NCBI RefSeq assembly: GCF_934424005.1 | Contig: NZ_CAKRXI010000033.1 | Coordinates: 1 to 34,547 of the forward strand | Direction: 5' to 3' | DNA length: 34,547 bases | From: an uncultured Blautia sp. | GTDB taxonomy: Bacteria > Bacillota > Clostridia > Lachnospirales > Lachnospiraceae | Part shown: piece after piece, positions 6,790 to 14,793 of the stretch | How the letters are laid out: the number at the start of each line of letters is the position of its first letter | Position numbering within the stretch: the stretch's first letter is position 1 | Notes under the pieces: generated by a model | What the model was told of the DNA's origin: nothing | Database searches by the model: none | The model's input: the letters and a program-made list of their open reading frames with translations, nothing else | Made by a program: the position numbers and the translations under genes

Positions 6790-7548
6790 TTACTTCAAAT
6801 CAATATCCAATTCGATCGGACAATGGTCTGATCCCATGATTTCCGTGTGGATTGCTGCTCCCTGCAGCTTTTCTTTCAAAGATGGAGAAGTTATAAAATA
6901 ATCAATCCTCCATCCGGCATTCTTTTCACGTGCTTTAAACCGATAGGACCACCAGGAATAAATTCCCTCTTTATCCGGATAAAAGTAGCGGAATGTATCT
7001 ATAAATCCACTCTCAAGCACTTTTGTAAAACATGCACGTTCCTCGTCTGTAAATCCGGCATTCTTTCGGTTTGTTTTTGGATTTTTTAAATCAATCTCCT
7101 CATGTGCCACATTCAGATCACCACAACAGATCACCGGCTTGCTCTCCTGTAATTTCAGAAGATATGCAAGAAAATCCCGTTCCCATTCCATACGGTACTC
7201 CAGACGTCTTAATTCACTCTGAGAATTTGGAGTATACACAGTTACAAAATAAAACTCCTTAAATTCCAGTGTGATCACACGTCCTTCCTTATCATGTTCT
7301 TCAATTCCGATACCATTTTTCACAGAGATCGGCTCTTTCTTTGTAAATACCGCAGTTCCTGAATAGCCACGTCTGTTTGCATAATTCCAGTACTGATAAT
7401 AGCCCGGAAGTTCCAGTTCCACCTGCCCCTGCTGGCATTTCGTCTCCTGAAGACAGAAAATATCCGCATCCAGTTCACTAAATCTATCTTCAAATCCTTT
7501 TGTGATACAGGCTCTGATTCCATTTACATTCCATGAAATACATTTCAT
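6790..7548 (-). CDS. exoA: Exodeoxyribonuclease III
   Basis: The 252-residue product has all signature blocks of the Xth/ExoA family. SWNVNGIRA (5-13) contains the Mg-site Asn. LQETKC (33-38) carries the catalytic Glu35, followed by GYYQYWNYANRRGYSGTAVF, CCGDLNVAH, YSWWSYRFKAREKNAGWRIDYF and the terminal GSDHCPIELD. It is a monomeric AP endonuclease and 3'-5' exonuclease used in base excision repair. The length is normal. It has its own promoter at 7593-7621 with a perfect palindrome in the spacer, and it leads the operon continuing into the GH13-like and DUF5662 genes. Confidence 0.96.
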   Translation of the reverse strand: MKCISWNVNGIRACITKGFEDRFSELDADIFCLQETKCQQGQVELELPGYYQYWNYANRRGYSGTAVFTKKEPISVKNGIGIEEHDKEGRVITLEFKEFYFVTVYTPNSQSELRRLEYRMEWERDFLAYLLKLQESKPVICCGDLNVAHEEIDLKNPKTNRKNAGFTDEERACFTKVLESGFIDTFRYFYPDKEGIYSWWSYRFKAREKNAGWRIDYFITSPSLKEKLQGAAIHTEIMGSDHCPIELDIDLK

Positions 7549-7592
7549 TGTCTCATTTACTCCTTCAAATCGATCAAATGTCTGATATTTCT

Positions 7593-7621
7593 ATTATACA
7601 TGATTCATGAATCAGTTTAAA
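7593..7621 (-). promoter_or_regulatory. exoA promoter with 14-bp palindrome
   Basis: On minus, TTTAAA (7616-7621) and TATAAT (7593-7598) are 17 bases apart. TGATTCATGAATCA (7601-7614), a perfect palindrome, fills the spacer and would let a dimeric repressor block the polymerase. Confidence 0.7.
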
Positions 7622-7649
7622 CACATTTTTTTATTTTCGAGCTTTTTCG

Positions 7650-7678
7650 TTGTATTCACTGCTGTTATCTGTTAAAAT
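7650..7678 (+). promoter_or_regulatory. Promoter of the DUF1292 gene
   Basis: TTGTAT (7650-7655) and TAAAAT (7673-7678) are 17 bases apart on plus. A GTGAGG site lies shortly before the ATG at 7713. It diverges from the exoA promoter, with about 30 bases between the two -35 boxes. Confidence 0.6.
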
Positions 7679-7712
7679 GGAATGACAACGAATACAAAGT
7701 GAGGATTATCAA

Positions 7713-8087
7713 ATGAGTGATGAATTCAAAAACGGAACCTGTGCACCCAGCGACTGTGCTTCCTGCGGACTGGACTGCGGAAACACTTCTCCGGAAAGTC
7801 ACAACACCATTACACTGACGCTGGACGATGACACTGAGATCGAATGTGCAATTCTGACCGTATTTCCAGTAGAAAAACAGGAATACATTGCGCTGTTGCC
7901 GCTGGACGAAAATGGCCAGAATCAGAGTGGAGAAGTATATCTTTATAAATTCTCCCGTACAGAAAAAGGAGATCCAATTCTTGCCAACATCGAAAGCGAT
8001 GATGAATATGCAAAAGCTGCAGAGGCTTTTGACGTTGTTCTTGACAATGCACGTAAGGCAGAAGCTGCCGGAGAACCTCTGGAATAA
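7713..8087 (+). CDS. DUF1292 family protein with N-terminal Cys cluster
   Basis: The 124-residue soluble acidic protein has a DUF1292 (YrzB-like) core from about residue 33 to 105: ITLTLDDDTEIECAILTVF ... YIALLPLDENG ... VYLYKF, ending in an acidic helix. Ahead of it is a segment with Cys10, Cys15, Cys18 and Cys22 (C-x4-C-x2-C-x3-C), suited to bind a metal or Fe-S cluster. The family has no established biochemical function. It is monocistronic, with its own promoter and a strong bidirectional terminator shared with dut. Confidence 0.88.
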   Translation: MSDEFKNGTCAPSDCASCGLDCGNTSPESHNTITLTLDDDTEIECAILTVFPVEKQEYIALLPLDENGQNQSGEVYLYKFSRTEKGDPILANIESDDEYAKAAEAFDVVLDNARKAEAAGEPLE

Positions 8088-8117
8088 AGATTTCCATGAT
8101 CAACAAAATCTTTCTGC

Positions 8118-8186
8118 AAAATAAGCAAAACAAAATGGAGATTTAAGCCACATCGGCCTGAATCTCCATTTCATTTTGCTTATTTT
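8118..8186. terminator. Bidirectional terminator between DUF1292 gene and dut
   Basis: A long inverted repeat pairs 8118-8143 with 8161-8186 (26 bp, two mismatches), ending AAAA on the left and TTTT on the right. The GC core is GGAGATT/AATCTCC and the loop is 17 nt. It can terminate the plus-strand DUF1292 transcript and the minus-strand pnp-nrdG-dut transcript. Confidence 0.88.
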
Positions 8187-8209
8187 ATCTCTATAACAAT
8201 TACTAATTC

Positions 8210-8728
8210 TTATTTCTTCTCGGTAGTACTTCCAAATCCGCCATTACGGATTCCGGTAGCTTCATCATCTACAGTAATACCATACTCAACAAAAATACCC
8301 TGCATAAAGCCTGTTCCGGCCTGAATATTCACAGTTTTGCCTTCATTACTGTCATTGGTAATCTTCGCAAAGATATGACCTTCATTATCAGAATAAAAAT
8401 AATCACTGTCAATGATACCTACTGTGTTATTCAGCTGCAGACGGAATTTAAATCCCAGTCCACTTCTCGGGTAGCATTTCAATACCCAGTCCTGCTCCAT
8501 TTCCACACGGACTCCCGTTGGAATCTTGGCTGTTTCACCCGGATTCAGTACAATATCCGCAGGTGCAAAGAAATCATATCCTGCACTTCCGGCTGTTGCC
8601 CTTACAGGAAGAGAAATTTTCTCATAAGTGTCCTGTATTTCTTTATCATCCGCTGCCGGGAATGTATCTTTCCAGTCCTTTGCAAACTGCTCCGGACTTA
8701 CTTTATGAAATTTTGCAATTCGTTTCAT
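8210..8728 (-). CDS. dut: dUTP diphosphatase
   Basis: All five trimeric dUTPase motifs are present in 172 residues: AGYDFF (49-54), PRSGLG (87-92), GIIDSDYF (104-111) with the catalytic Asp, MQGIF (142-146) and the C-terminal RNGGFGST (161-168) that closes over the nucleotide. It hydrolyses dUTP to dUMP and pyrophosphate, keeping uracil out of DNA and feeding dTMP synthesis. Compared with the usual 145-150 residues it has an N-terminal extension of about 25 residues (VSPEQFAKDWKDTFP). A related dCTP deaminase/dUTPase is less likely because all five motifs fit dUTPase. It lies 33 bases after nrdG and ends before the shared terminator. Confidence 0.93.
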   Translation of the reverse strand: MKRIAKFHKVSPEQFAKDWKDTFPAADDKEIQDTYEKISLPVRATAGSAGYDFFAPADIVLNPGETAKIPTGVRVEMEQDWVLKCYPRSGLGFKFRLQLNNTVGIIDSDYFYSDNEGHIFAKITNDSNEGKTVNIQAGTGFMQGIFVEYGITVDDEATGIRNGGFGSTTEKK

Positions 8729-8761
8729 GCTGCCTCCTGTTTATTCGCCTGTTCCTGCTCT

Positions 8762-9256
8762 TTAATTATCACAATGCAGAACGACTTTGCCTTCACGAAG
8801 TGTAGAAGGAACATCTATCACACGCTGATTGGATGAGCCCTTCCAGCGAAGAGAAGTATCTCTTTTATCAATCTGAAATTCACCGTCCACACAGACATCC
8901 AAATACTGTACAATCTCTTCATTACAGATTTCTTCCCATAAGGAACCTGTATACAGCCAGATCGTCTTATTTGGATATTTCTCACGAATTTTTTTTGCGA
9001 AAGCAGTAACCGTAGAAATATTGGATGGATGCAGCGGATCACCTCCCGAAAAAGTGATGCCGCCGATATAATCCTTATCCAGTTCTGTAAAGATCTCTGC
9101 TTCTTCTGCTTCCGTAAACGGAAGGCCTCCGTTTGGATCCCAGGTGATCGGATTCTGGCATTCCCGACAGCAGTGATTGCAGCCGGCAACCCAGAGTACT
9201 ACCCGAAGTCCGTCTCCGTTCAGCATATCATCCTTGGTTATATTATGATATCTCAT
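8762..9256 (-). CDS. nrdG: Anaerobic ribonucleotide reductase activating protein
   Basis: This 164-residue radical SAM enzyme has Cys26, Cys30 and Cys33 (CNHCCREC, the C-x3-C-x2-C cluster ligands). It also has the GGDPLHPSN SAM-binding region, the start MRYHNIT and the NGDGLRVVLWVAGC block usual for NrdG. It uses S-adenosylmethionine to place the glycyl radical on NrdD, the oxygen-sensitive class III ribonucleotide reductase, which points to anaerobic growth. NrdD normally sits next to it but is not in this window. The gene starts two bases after the pnp stop and precedes dut, so two deoxynucleotide genes trail pnp. Confidence 0.94.
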   Translation of the reverse strand: MRYHNITKDDMLNGDGLRVVLWVAGCNHCCRECQNPITWDPNGGLPFTEAEEAEIFTELDKDYIGGITFSGGDPLHPSNISTVTAFAKKIREKYPNKTIWLYTGSLWEEICNEEIVQYLDVCVDGEFQIDKRDTSLRWKGSSNQRVIDVPSTLREGKVVLHCDN

Positions 9257-9258
9257 AG

Positions 9259-11352
9259 TTATGCTTCTTCCGGTACATCCTTAATACTGAAGCTCATTCT
9301 TCCCATCTTGTCTTTACCCATGCAGATAACTTTTACCTTATCGCCAAGTGTCAGAACATCTTCTACACGATTGATTCTGTGATCACTGATCTTGGAAATA
9401 TGAACCATTCCTTCTTTGCCAGGAGCAAACTCAACAAATGCACCAAATTCTTTAATGCTGACAACAGTACCTTCAAAGATCTGTCCGGCTTCAAAATCAG
9501 TTGCAATTGTTTTGATCATTTTCTTTGCTTCATCCATACCATGCTGGTCAACGCCACAGATAGATACTGCACCTTCATCTGTGATGTCGATCTGAACACC
9601 TGTACGTTCGATGATTGCATTGATCGTTTTTCCTCTCTGTCCGACTACATCACCGATTTTCTGAGGGTCGATCTGAATCTGTACGATCTTCGGAGCATAT
9701 TTATTGACATGATCACGAGGAGCTGCAATGCATTTCTCCATAACTTCTGTAAGAATATATTCTCTTGCTTCTTTTGTTCTGCGGATAGCTTCTTCTACGA
9801 TCTGTCTTGTCAGACCATGAATCTTGATATCCATCTGAATTGCAGTGATACCATCATGTGTACCTGCAACCTTAAAGTCCATATCTCCAAAGAAATCTTC
9901 CAGACCCTGAATATCTGTCAGAACGATATAGTCATCATCTGTAGCGCCTGTTACCAGACCACAGGAAATACCTGCTACCGGTTTACGGATCGGCACACCT
10001 GCTGCCATCAGAGACATCGTAGATGCACAGATACTTGCCTGAGAAGTGGAACCATTGGATTCAAAAGTCTCAGATACTGTACGGATCGCATATGGGAACT
10101 CTTCTGCTGACGGAAGTACCGGAACAAGAGCTCTCTCTGCAAGTGCACCATGACCGATCTCACGACGTCCCGGTCCTCTGGATGGTTTTGTCTCACCTAC
10201 AGAATAAGACGGGAAGTTGTAATGATGCATATATCTCTTGGATGTTTCAAACTCATCAAGTCCGTCAATTCTCTGAGCCTCAGAAAGAGGAGCCAGAGTT
10301 GTCATTGTGCAGATCTGAGTCTGTCCACGTGTAAACATGGCAGATCCATGTACTCTCGGGATGATATCAACTTCTGCAGCCAGAGGACGAATCTGTGTGA
10401 TCTGACGTCCATCCGGACGTTTGTGATCTTTGAGGATCATCTTACGAACAGTCTTCTTCTGATACTGATATACGGCTTCGCCAAGAACAGCCAGCCATTC
10501 TTCATTATCTGCAAATGCATCCTGAAGTCTTGCTGTGATCTCACGGATATTTTCTTCTCTTGTCTGCTTGTCATCTGTGAAAACAGCTTCTTCCATTTCT
10601 TCCGGAGGCACGATCTTCTTAATTGCTTCAAACAGTTCTTCCGGAACTGCACAGGAAGCATACAGATGTTTTTCTTTACCACATTCAGCTACGATCTTGT
10701 CGATGAAACGGATGATCTCCTGGTTTACATCATGTGCCTTATAGATTGCTTCAATCATAGTATCTTCCGGAACTTCATTTGCACCGGCTTCGATCATGAT
10801 GACTTTTTCTCTTGTGGAAGCAACTGTCAGCTGAAGATCAGAAAGTTCTTTCTGAGCCAGAGACGGGTTGATAACGAATTCACCGTCGATCAGACCTACC
10901 TGTGTAGTTGCACACGGTCCGTCAAACGGAATATCAGAAATGCAGGTTGCAATAGAGGAACCAAGCATAGCCGGAATCTCCGGATTGCATTCCGGATCTA
11001 CAGACATAACCATGTTGACCAGAGTTACATCATTTCTGTAATCCTTCGGGAACAGAGGACGCATCGGACGGTCAATAACACGTGAAGTCAGGATTGCATG
11101 CTCACTTGCCTTTCCTTCTCTCTTATTGAATCCTCCCGGGATTTTGCCTACGGCATACATTTTTTCTTCATATTCAACGCTCAGTGGGAAGAAATCGATT
11201 CCTTCTCTTGGCTCTTTGGATGCTGTTGCTGTGGAAAGTACAGTTGTGTCACCATAATGCATCAGGGCTGCACCATTTGCCTGCTTTGCAACACGACCAA
11301 TATCTACAGTCAGTGTTCTGCCGGCTAATTCCATAGAATAACTTTTGTACAT
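9259..11352 (-). CDS. pnp: Polyribonucleotide nucleotidyltransferase (PNPase)
   Basis: The 697-residue length and order are those of PNPase. There are two RNase PH-like domains (about 1-210 and 315-545) joined by a helical region, then a KH domain with GDVVGQRGKTINAI and an S1 domain GQIFEGTVVSIKEFGAFVEF near the C-terminus. Core signatures include GGFNKREGK, RPLFP and the phosphate-site block FESNGSTSQASIC. It degrades RNA 3' to 5' using phosphate and can act with RNase J/Y and helicases. It follows rpsO, the usual bacterial arrangement, with a long RNase III-like hairpin between them. An AAAGGAG site precedes the ATG. Confidence 0.98.
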   Translation of the reverse strand: MYKSYSMELAGRTLTVDIGRVAKQANGAALMHYGDTTVLSTATASKEPREGIDFFPLSVEYEEKMYAVGKIPGGFNKREGKASEHAILTSRVIDRPMRPLFPKDYRNDVTLVNMVMSVDPECNPEIPAMLGSSIATCISDIPFDGPCATTQVGLIDGEFVINPSLAQKELSDLQLTVASTREKVIMIEAGANEVPEDTMIEAIYKAHDVNQEIIRFIDKIVAECGKEKHLYASCAVPEELFEAIKKIVPPEEMEEAVFTDDKQTREENIREITARLQDAFADNEEWLAVLGEAVYQYQKKTVRKMILKDHKRPDGRQITQIRPLAAEVDIIPRVHGSAMFTRGQTQICTMTTLAPLSEAQRIDGLDEFETSKRYMHHYNFPSYSVGETKPSRGPGRREIGHGALAERALVPVLPSAEEFPYAIRTVSETFESNGSTSQASICASTMSLMAAGVPIRKPVAGISCGLVTGATDDDYIVLTDIQGLEDFFGDMDFKVAGTHDGITAIQMDIKIHGLTRQIVEEAIRRTKEAREYILTEVMEKCIAAPRDHVNKYAPKIVQIQIDPQKIGDVVGQRGKTINAIIERTGVQIDITDEGAVSICGVDQHGMDEAKKMIKTIATDFEAGQIFEGTVVSIKEFGAFVEFAPGKEGMVHISKISDHRINRVEDVLTLGDKVKVICMGKDKMGRMSFSIKDVPEEA

Positions 11353-11416
11353 ATTTTTTCTCCTTTAAATTCTGTGTTGATTATTACTGTTCACAGCAGC
11401 CAGGTCATTCAGAAGC

Positions 11417-11468
11417 CCGAAACAACTGAAAAAGCCATTGCAGTCAATGGACTTTTCAGTAGTCTCGG
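11417..11468 (-). promoter_or_regulatory. Long hairpin in the rpsO-pnp intergenic RNA
   Basis: A 24-bp imperfect stem (11417-11440 with 11445-11468, four non-matching positions, 4-nt loop) lies in the pnp leader. No T-run follows it, so it is unlikely to be a terminator. In Escherichia coli a comparable pnp leader stem is cut by RNase III and used for PNPase autoregulation; the same role here is inferred. Confidence 0.65.
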
Positions 11469-11519
11469 AAATAACTTCTTTTTTCCTGTCGCTATAAACC
11501 TATAAAACTGCAACATGTA

Positions 11520-11544
11520 AAAATGGGGCGGATGGTTATCCGCC
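11520..11544 (-). terminator. Intrinsic terminator after rpsO
   Basis: On minus the stem GGGGCGGAT/ATCCGCCCC (11524-11545 region, 4-nt loop) is followed by ATTTTTAC. It starts about 15 bases after the rpsO stop. Because pnp has no obvious promoter of its own, this is probably a partial terminator that sets the rpsO:pnp ratio. Confidence 0.85.
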
Positions 11545-11559
11545 CCGTCCGCATACTAA

Positions 11560-11826
11560 TTATTTTCTTAAACCTAATTTTTCAATCAGTGCACGGTATC
11601 TTTCGATGTCTGTTTTCTTCAGGTATGCCAGAAGTCCACGTCTCTGACCAACCATTTTCAGCAGACCACGTCTGGAATGATGATCTTTGTGATGTGTCTG
11701 TAAATGCTCTGTCAGTTCCTGAATTCTTGCTGTAAGAACTGCAACCTGTACTTCCGGTGATCCTGTGTCACCCTCGCATCTTGCATATTCTTTCATGATC
11801 GCCTGTTTTTTTTCTTTTGAAATCAT
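11560..11826 (-). CDS. rpsO: 30S ribosomal protein S15
   Basis: The 88-residue sequence is full length for S15 and contains the conserved rRNA-binding block [18 protein letters not shown] and the [11 protein letters not shown] start of helix 1. It binds the 16S rRNA central domain early in 30S assembly. An AAGGAGG site lies eight bases before the ATG. The gene has its own promoter and a structured leader of about 95 bases, as expected for S15 feedback control. Confidence 0.98.
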   Translation of the reverse strand: MISKEKKQAIMKEYARCEGDTGSPEVQVAVLTARIQELTEHLQTHHKDHHSRRGLLKMVGQRRGLLAYLKKTDIERYRALIEKLGLRK

Positions 11827-11856
11827 TGTGATTTCCTCCTTAAATATAATAATTAA

Positions 11857-11918
11857 TGAACCGCCACATATTAAGAAACGGTTGGAGATTCCAATCTCTG
11901 AATATGGGCTGAATTACA
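11857..11918 (-). promoter_or_regulatory. Putative S15-responsive leader RNA
   Basis: Between promoter and rpsO the minus-strand RNA can form a small hairpin (11885-11898) and two interleaved helices: AATATG/CATATT (11867-11872 with 11901-11906) and AACCG/CGGTT (11879-11883 with 11859-11863). Interleaving makes a pseudoknot. S15 represses its own mRNA through structured leaders in several bacteria, with structures that differ by group. Confidence 0.5.
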
Positions 11919-11926
11919 CCTCGACT

Positions 11927-11956
11927 AGTATAGCATAAAACATGCAGCATTGTAAA
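11927..11956 (-). promoter_or_regulatory. rpsO promoter
   Basis: On minus, TTTACA (11951-11956) and TATACT (11927-11932) are 18 bases apart, just after the ribF stop. It gives a leader of about 95 bases. Confidence 0.7.
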
Positions 11957-11959
11957 CAA

Positions 11960-12892
11960 CTATTTTTTGCCGAATGATAAAGTTTTTACCAGCTCTTTTT
12001 CTTCCTGAAACCAGTTCTTTCCGGACTCAATATCTCTGCGGATCTGTGCCTTCAGAGCCTCAAAAGAAGTGAACTTCTGTTCCGGACGAATATATTTATA
12101 AAAATCAACTCTACATTTCTGCCCATAAAGATCCAGATCACAGTCAAACAGATTTGTTTCTACTCCAAGGAAATTCTCTCCGACTGTTGGTTTATATCCC
12201 ACATTCGTGATTCCTGGATAATCTCCATCCTCAAAATGCGATACTGTCACATAGACCCCATTCGGAGGCATCAGCTTCGACTTCGGTGGAATGATATTCG
12301 CTGTTGGAAAAAAATCCCGATGTCCCATTCCTCTTCCATGTTCAATGACCCCTGCTGTGAAAAACGGACTTCCCAGAAGATCTGCAATCTTTTCCATATT
12401 TCCTTTTTTCAGTTCTTCACGGATATAAGTACTGCTGATCTTACGGTTGCCTTCCATTTCTTTTGCAATCACAATTGTTTCGTAGTCGTATTTTTCTCCA
12501 TATTTTTCCAGAAGCTCCGGAGATCCCTTGCGCTCATGACCAAAACGGAAATCTTCTCCCACAACCACACAGGAAGCCTGAAGATCCCCTTTGAGTATCT
12601 GTCGGATAAAAACATCTGCTTTCATATGCTTTATCTGATCATTCAGAGGACATTCCAACAGTATGTCCACGCCCATTTTTTCCAGAAGTATACGACGTTC
12701 TTCTGAAGTAAGGATCGTCTGTCTGTCGGAAACAAACGCCATGACCACTGCCAGTTCTCCATATTCTTTTTTTCTGTTCAGGATCGTCTGAATCAGTTTC
12801 CTGTGACCACGATGGATTCCATCGAATTTTCCAAGTGTTACCGCACAGTGGCTGAACTTTGGAAACTGTCCTTCAATCTTTACGTATTCCAT
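11960..12892 (-). CDS. ribF: Bifunctional riboflavin kinase/FAD synthetase
   Basis: The N-terminal nucleotidyltransferase domain (about 1-180) has GKFDGIHRGHRKLI (21-34) and ISSTYIREELKKGN. The C-terminal riboflavin kinase domain (about 183-305) has GRGMGHRDFFPTANI and PPNGVYVT. The 310-residue length is normal. It phosphorylates riboflavin to FMN and adenylates FMN to FAD. It follows truB by 40 bases; AGGAG is 12 bases before the ATG, a rather long spacing. It is the last gene of the nusA-infB operon, with no clear terminator before the rpsO promoter, so read-through into rpsO is possible. Confidence 0.97.
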   Translation of the reverse strand: MEYVKIEGQFPKFSHCAVTLGKFDGIHRGHRKLIQTILNRKKEYGELAVVMAFVSDRQTILTSEERRILLEKMGVDILLECPLNDQIKHMKADVFIRQILKGDLQASCVVVGEDFRFGHERKGSPELLEKYGEKYDYETIVIAKEMEGNRKISSTYIREELKKGNMEKIADLLGSPFFTAGVIEHGRGMGHRDFFPTANIIPPKSKLMPPNGVYVTVSHFEDGDYPGITNVGYKPTVGENFLGVETNLFDCDLDLYGQKCRVDFYKYIRPEQKFTSFEALKAQIRRDIESGKNWFQEEKELVKTLSFGKK

Positions 12893-12932
12893 ATTGTGCT
12901 GTTACTCCTGACTTTTATAGCTCACCCGGAGC

Positions 12933-13817
12933 CTATAAAAACATTTTCTGCGGCTGATAGCGTTTTTTCACCTCATCCCACTGGTAAATTCCCTTGAATC
13001 CACCCTGGCTGTCACACATACGCACCCAGCCTTCTTTGTGCTCTCCTCTGACAAATCTCTCAGCAAGCGCATTTCCATTTTCCAGAAGGCGGTCGCCTTC
13101 CCGTGTACAAAAAATTTCCGGATAATCCTTCAGGACCTGCCCGATACTGATCACCCGGTCTCCAATTGTACCATTTCTTACCGCTTCCTCAACCTGCGCA
13201 AGTGTCATACTGTCTTCCCAGACAAAATTCCCGGATCTGGTGCGGAGCAATTCTTCCATACAGCCGCCACATCCGAGTTTCTGTCCGATGTCATGACATA
13301 ATGTACGGATATATGTTCCCTTACTACAGGTCACAGAAAATCGCACATATGGAAGCTCTATCTTTTTAATCTCAATCTCATAAAACTGTACAGCACGCGG
13401 CTTTCGCTCTACTGTCTTACCTTCACGGGCCAGTTCATAGAGTTTCTTCCCGTCTACTTTCAGAGCAGAATACATCGGTGGAATCTGCTGCTGTTCCCCC
13501 AGAAAACTCCCGATCACCGTACGTACCTCTTCTTCTGTTACTTCGACAGGCTTTTCTTCAAGAACCGTTCCTGTCATATCCTGGGTATCTGTTTCCAGCC
13601 CCAGATGAAGAAGTGCCTCGTATGTTTTCTGTTTTTCCGTCAGAAGATCAACCAGCTTCGTTGCCTTTCCGAGAACGACCGGAAGCACACCTTCTGCTTC
13701 CGGATCCAGTGTCCCGGTATGTCCGATTTTCTTCATATGAAGGATTCCACGGAGTTTTGCAACAACATCAAAAGAAGTATATCCTTTTTCCTTACGGATA
13801 TTCAATACGCCATCCAT
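12933..13817 (-). CDS. truB: tRNA pseudouridine(55) synthase
   Basis: The 294-residue protein has the TruB catalytic block GHTGTLDPEAEGVLP with nucleophile Asp38. The preceding DVVAKLRGILHMKKI and later CSKGTYIRTLCHDIG are typical motifs, followed by a C-terminal PUA-like tail. It converts U55 in the T loop of tRNAs to pseudouridine. Its ATG shares a base with the nrnA stop (TAATG), so it is translationally coupled in the infB operon. Confidence 0.97.
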   Translation of the reverse strand: MDGVLNIRKEKGYTSFDVVAKLRGILHMKKIGHTGTLDPEAEGVLPVVLGKATKLVDLLTEKQKTYEALLHLGLETDTQDMTGTVLEEKPVEVTEEEVRTVIGSFLGEQQQIPPMYSALKVDGKKLYELAREGKTVERKPRAVQFYEIEIKKIELPYVRFSVTCSKGTYIRTLCHDIGQKLGCGGCMEELLRTRSGNFVWEDSMTLAQVEEAVRNGTIGDRVISIGQVLKDYPEIFCTREGDRLLENGNALAERFVRGEHKEGWVRMCDSQGGFKGIYQWDEVKKRYQPQKMFL

Positions 13818-14782
13818 TATGCGTTCTCCTCTTCTGTCAGCTGTTTTTCAATTTCTGCTGTAATATTATTGATCACATCATACATAGAGCCCTGCAGGTC
13901 ACAGCCCGCTGCTCTGGTGTGTCCACCGCCTCCAAAGAAGACTGCCACCTTGCTCACATCTACCCTGCCATTGGAGCGAAGGGATACTTTAAATGACTGT
14001 GTCTCCAGCTCATAAATAAAGATTGCTACTTCCACGCCTCGGGTAAGTCGGAGCTGACTGACAATGCCATCCAGATCGCTTCCTGTCACGCCATAAAAAT
14101 CCATATCTTTCTTTCGAAGATATCCGATAATGCATGTACCGTTCTGAAGAAGAATACTTTCTGCAAGAACTCTTCCCATAACCTGATTCTGGATATATGT
14201 TTTCTGATAAAAAGATTCATCTATGATCCTGCTGAACGGGATTCCCGTCTTCATCAGTTCTCCTGCAATCCTCATGCTTTCCGGTGATGTAGAAGAATAC
14301 TGAAAAACACCTGTATCATGGATCATTCCTGTATAAACAGCCGTTGCAACCGCCAGATCCACTTTATCCGGATCCAGAATTCCATACAGTACTTCACAGC
14401 AGGAGCTAACCTCTCCACGGATATGATTCACATCTGCAAATCCTGAATTGCTCACATGATGATCGATGCATACTGTTTTCTTTGCATTCTCAAACAGATT
14501 GTCTGCAAGTGCCAGACGGTCTCTGGCACTTACATCACAGGTAATAAAAAGATCGAAGATTCTTTCTTCTTCCACTTCTGTTTTTATTTCATCGATAGAT
14601 TCAATATGTCCGAAGATTGGCTTCGGATGGTCCAGATAAACATTCACATCAATATCCGGAAAATATTTTCTGATATACAGATACAGAGCCATACAGGAGC
14701 CGACACAGTCGCCATCCGGACGGATATGTCCACCGATTCCGACAGTTTTCACACCTTCCAGTACTTCTGCTATATTTTTCAT
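13817..14782 (-). CDS. nrnA: DHH family oligoribonuclease / pAp phosphatase
   Basis: The 321-residue protein has DHH motifs GHIRPDGDCVGS (His19, Asp23, Asp25), Asp83 in TCDVSARD, DHHVSN (Asp107-His108-His109) and Asp156. A C-terminal DHHA1 domain carries the substrate loop FFGGGGHTRAAG. NrnA degrades very short RNAs and 3'-phosphoadenosine 5'-phosphate with Mn2+. The usual DAD of motif I is DGD here, as in many clostridial members. An upstream in-frame GTG at 14788 is possible, but the ATG at 14782 fits the AGAGGTG site better. It starts 11 bases after rbfA and overlaps truB by one base. Confidence 0.93.
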   Translation of the reverse strand: MKNIAEVLEGVKTVGIGGHIRPDGDCVGSCMALYLYIRKYFPDIDVNVYLDHPKPIFGHIESIDEIKTEVEEERIFDLFITCDVSARDRLALADNLFENAKKTVCIDHHVSNSGFADVNHIRGEVSSCCEVLYGILDPDKVDLAVATAVYTGMIHDTGVFQYSSTSPESMRIAGELMKTGIPFSRIIDESFYQKTYIQNQVMGRVLAESILLQNGTCIIGYLRKKDMDFYGVTGSDLDGIVSQLRLTRGVEVAIFIYELETQSFKVSLRSNGRVDVSKVAVFFGGGGHTRAAGCDLQGSMYDVINNITAEIEKQLTEEENA

Positions 14783-14793
14783 GAACACACCTC

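Noticed and set aside
7640..7700. Repeated TCGTTGTATTC / ACAACGAATAC around the DUF1292 promoter as an inverted repeat
   Set aside because: The two copies do not form a true inverted or direct repeat when aligned base by base.
10150..11085. Plus-strand frame of 311 codons opposite pnp
   Set aside because: Antisense shadow of PNPase coding sequence; no supporting signals.
11960..12932. FMN riboswitch ahead of ribF
   Set aside because: Only 40 bases separate truB and ribF and no conserved FMN-element segments are present.
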